From Hyaloperonospora brassicae (Eukaryota > Oomycota > Peronosporomycetes > Peronosporales > Peronosporaceae): DNA of 64,000 nt. The position numbers and the translations under genes are program-made. Positions 61,935 to 64,000 of the stretch are shown piece after piece (position 1 is the stretch's first letter; each line of letters begins with the position of its first letter). The stretch lies in assembly GCA_947650285.1 (NCBI GenBank), contig CANTFL010000305.1:62001-126000 (forward strand), read 5' to 3'. Under the pieces are notes generated by a model. That model had not been told where the DNA came from. It was given only the letters and a program-made list of their open reading frames with translations, and ran no database searches.

Positions 61935-63194
61935 CTACGTCTGAGCCGGTACCGTTGCAGCACTCAATTTGTTGAATGCGTGCACTATCCGCCATCCTCC
62001 TATGAACTTTTGCACACAGAAGGTCGGAGAGCTGTGAGGCGGAGTTGATTCCCTCACATGGCCCGCTGCAAAGCTATCGGTAAAGAACTTGTCGATCGCT
62101 AGCACCTGTTCACGAGGCAGTGGCCACTGCTTCATGACACAGTTCTCCGATCCCGGCTTGAGCTCGATCTCGTGTCGAGTGCCTTTGTCCTTAGTCAACT
62201 TGCATGGCACGGATTCAGGGAGCACATCCTTGAATCCGATCAAACCCTTATACAAAGGATTTGCCTGGAGCGACTTCCAGGATTGAGATTCATATCTCTC
62301 AATCCGAATATTATCATCGATGACGCTTTCGTCCATCGATGAACTGCTGAGAACCCTCTCGGTCTCAGTAAACACCGTTGCCGATCGAATATCGGTAACA
62401 TACTCGTCCTCCGCGACGATTACACAGATCTGCTTGACTTTGCCACTGCGCAGATCACGCAAGAACCGTTTCAATTCTAGCGTCGGCAATTGAGTTATCT
62501 CCGAAGTTAGTTTCGGAGGCACAACCAGATCAAGCGTGTAAGCGCCTACGCTTGATCCATCATTAACCAAGACATTCACTGTCTCGATTACTTCCTCGGA
62601 AATCACTTTCACAGGGTACAGGAGAGATTTCTCCACAATGTAGTGATCATCTACATTGTGTTCTTGTACAGTCGTGCTAACGACCGTACCACGAATAAGG
62701 CCATCGCACTCGCTCGTTATACACCCACGTAAATGTGGGCGTTCCAAGACATTCTTCAGATCGTCATCTGAAGAACAAGTAGCAGGTATCGTAACTGATT
62801 GATGCTGCCAGCTCACCCTTAGCTCGTATCTCCTGAGCCAAGGTAGTCCTAGGATGACATCAAACTTGTCATCCAGGTCGAGTACGATGAAATCATCATC
62901 GTACTGCTCGCCTTCTAACGTGTAGTGGATTCCGACTACACGTTTCTTCACAGTGTTCGATGCGCCTGTCGCTAGGCGCACCGTCATTCTCGTTGGAGGT
63001 ATCTCCCGCTCTACGAAGTTGAAACTTCCTGCCTCAAGCGACTGGCGACGAACGAAATTGTTCGACACCCCACAGTCAACTAGGGCGTGAAGTGACAAGT
63101 CCTTCGTCACTTCGAATATCAAGGTGATGAGAGACACATCATCACCAAGTGCAGAGACACACAGGGACTGCGTGTCGGGAGCAAACTTCTTCAA
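61935..63194 (-). CDS. E5 protease and N-terminal RT, 419-codon open frame (partial polyprotein)
   Basis: Part of the E5 gag-pol polyprotein. The annotated Met at 63,194 is internal: the same frame continues upstream to gag. Protease: ALVDCGVSNNF at residues ~38-48, an Asp-Cys-Gly where Asp-Ser/Thr-Gly is usual, then RLATGASNTVKKRVVG and DDKFDVILGLPWLRRYE, the ILG motif. A variable spacer (~residues 130-310) follows, then RT's N-terminal fingers: IELKPGSENCVMKQWPLPRE, PPHSSPTFCVQKFIGGWRIV, ending TVPAQT at the stop. It is the longest open frame in the window. It is unlikely to give an active product because its RT continuation is broken. Confidence 0.85.
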   Translation of the reverse strand: MKKFAPDTQSLCVSALGDDVSLITLIFEVTKDLSLHALVDCGVSNNFVRRQSLEAGSFNFVEREIPPTRMTVRLATGASNTVKKRVVGIHYTLEGEQYDDDFIVLDLDDKFDVILGLPWLRRYELRVSWQHQSVTIPATCSSDDDLKNVLERPHLRGCITSECDGLIRGTVVSTTVQEHNVDDHYIVEKSLLYPVKVISEEVIETVNVLVNDGSSVGAYTLDLVVPPKLTSEITQLPTLELKRFLRDLRSGKVKQICVIVAEDEYVTDIRSATVFTETERVLSSSSMDESVIDDNIRIERYESQSWKSLQANPLYKGLIGFKDVLPESVPCKLTKDKGTRHEIELKPGSENCVMKQWPLPREQVLAIDKFFTDSFAAGHVRESTPPHSSPTFCVQKFIGGWRIVHAFNKLSAATVPAQT

Positions 63195-63239
63195 GAGATT
63201 TTCAAATTCTCTTGATGTTGCTGGATCAGTAGGGCGCTC

Positions 63240-64000
63240 CGCCCCTACTGATCCCGACCGTTTTTTTTATGGTTGGTCTCGCTGTTGCGGCTTTGCAACA
63301 GCATCGGACCCTCGCCCTCCAGTTCTTCTTACTGGTGAACGATTACTGCGCTCGGCACCACGGAATACTGAGCGGGGGATACTGCATTCATATGCGTAGT
63401 GTCCCAGTTTATGACAGCGATGGCATCTCACCGATCGCTTGTTATTCGCAAGGAGAGGTTTCTAGCCCTCGACATTACAGAGGTCCGTTGGCTCTGGACC
63501 TCCGACCGCTGACCGTCTCTGCGGACGAAAGAGGGTCAGCGTAGTGTGAGCCTGTCTCACACTAAAGTCTTCCTGCTCCGCAGCGAATATTGCTTCGGAG
63601 AGCGTCTTTAGCTCCCCGCGGAACAGGTGGTCCCTGACGGGACCATCGGACAGCCCTTGAATGAATATTGTGATCAACACAAATTCGCTCACAGGATTCA
63701 TTACCATGCAACTTGCAAGGTAGCGTACGTGCTGAGCGTAAGCGTGAACCTTACGCTTACCCTGTTTGTTTTCGAGGAGTTCAGATAGTGTCCTGAACTC
63801 TGCCCTGGGAGACTCAAACGTCTTGCTGAGCAGGGTATTGAAGATCCTCAACGACCCAAACACGTTTGGGTCGTGCAACTTGAGATTCAGGGCCCAATTC
63901 CTGGCGTCCCCTGCCAAGTACGACTGAGCAAATGCAACTTGCATTCGCCCATCGTCGATGCGACGGGCCCCGATGGCATCGTCGACTTCGACGAACCATC
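63240..64000 (-). pseudogene. E5 gag (retrotransposon gag family), two in-frame stops, truncated by the window edge
   Basis: Capsid/nucleocapsid protein. Frame 63,462-63,944 reads MQVAFAQSYLAGDARNWALN, FESPRAEFRTLSELLENKQG, VHAYAQHVRYLASCMVMNP and FVLITIFIQGLSDGPVRDHL, the standard retrotransposon-gag domain; the frame stays open upstream to the window end (WFVEVDDAIGARRIDDGR). A TAG at 63,462-63,464 interrupts it, but the same frame goes on to a perfect CX2CX4HX4C zinc knuckle, CHRCHKLGHYAYEC (63,384-63,425). A TAA at 63,267-63,269 comes next, and then the protease. Both stops look like point mutations in a once continuous gag-pol. Confidence 0.88.

Larger units (their letters stand above)
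58680..64000 (-). mobile_element. E5: Gypsy retrotransposon of a second lineage, minus strand, runs off the window
   Basis: Minus strand order: gag (to 64,000 and beyond), zinc knuckle, protease, RT, RNase H, integrase, C-terminal domain with chromodomain-like end at ~58.7 kb. Gag and protease share one frame (start of the visible frame at 63,944 is in register with 63,194), so the ancestor made a fused gag-pol. It is the least decayed element here but carries nonsense, frameshift and active-site changes. It differs from E1/E2 in its normal RNase H and lack of an extra RNase H. Confidence 0.88.

Overview
This window looks like repeat-rich, gene-poor DNA from an oomycete (Phytophthora or downy-mildew type). 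That is inferred from the combination of Gypsy, LINE, Tc1 and Tigger families and their domain layouts; no host marker gene confirms it. I found no confident host gene, rRNA, tRNA or CRISPR array in 64 kb. Almost everything recognisable is a transposable element, nearly always broken by stops and frameshifts. All homology calls come from reading motifs by eye.

Layout. 1-1,340: moderate GC, unassigned. 1,340-23,200: very AT-rich, almost no coding signal, interrupted by three DNA-transposon islands: a 2.27 kb element with ~57 bp terminal inverted repeats (7,220-9,485), a Tigger/pogo-type transposase (11,526-12,978) and a Tc1/mariner transposase (13,890-14,880). 23,200-64,000: a retrotransposon mosaic. 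E1 (minus, ~24.2-31.1 kb) is a degenerate Gypsy element running LTR-like, gag, protease, RT, RNase H, second RNase H. E3 (plus, ~31.2-36.2 kb) keeps only the integrase/chromodomain end and an LTR-like tail. E2 (minus, 37.8-57.6 kb) is a Gypsy element of the same family, bounded by two ~1.2 kb repeats that are ~98.5% identical and split by a LINE (plus, ~44.4-50.2 kb). E5 (minus, ~58.7 kb to beyond the window end) is a different and better preserved Gypsy lineage with a 419-codon open protease/RT reading frame.

The main biological interest is the E1/E2/E3 family. Its usual RNase H domain has lost catalytic aspartates, and a second RNase H with its own acidic residues lies between RT and integrase. 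In both E2 and E3 the space between the end of pol and the 3' LTR carries coiled-coil coding signal on the opposite strand. Plant Tat-lineage Gypsy elements show the same two traits (extra RNase H, antisense ORF after pol), so this may be convergence. The two flanking repeats of E2 also look much younger than the DNA between them.
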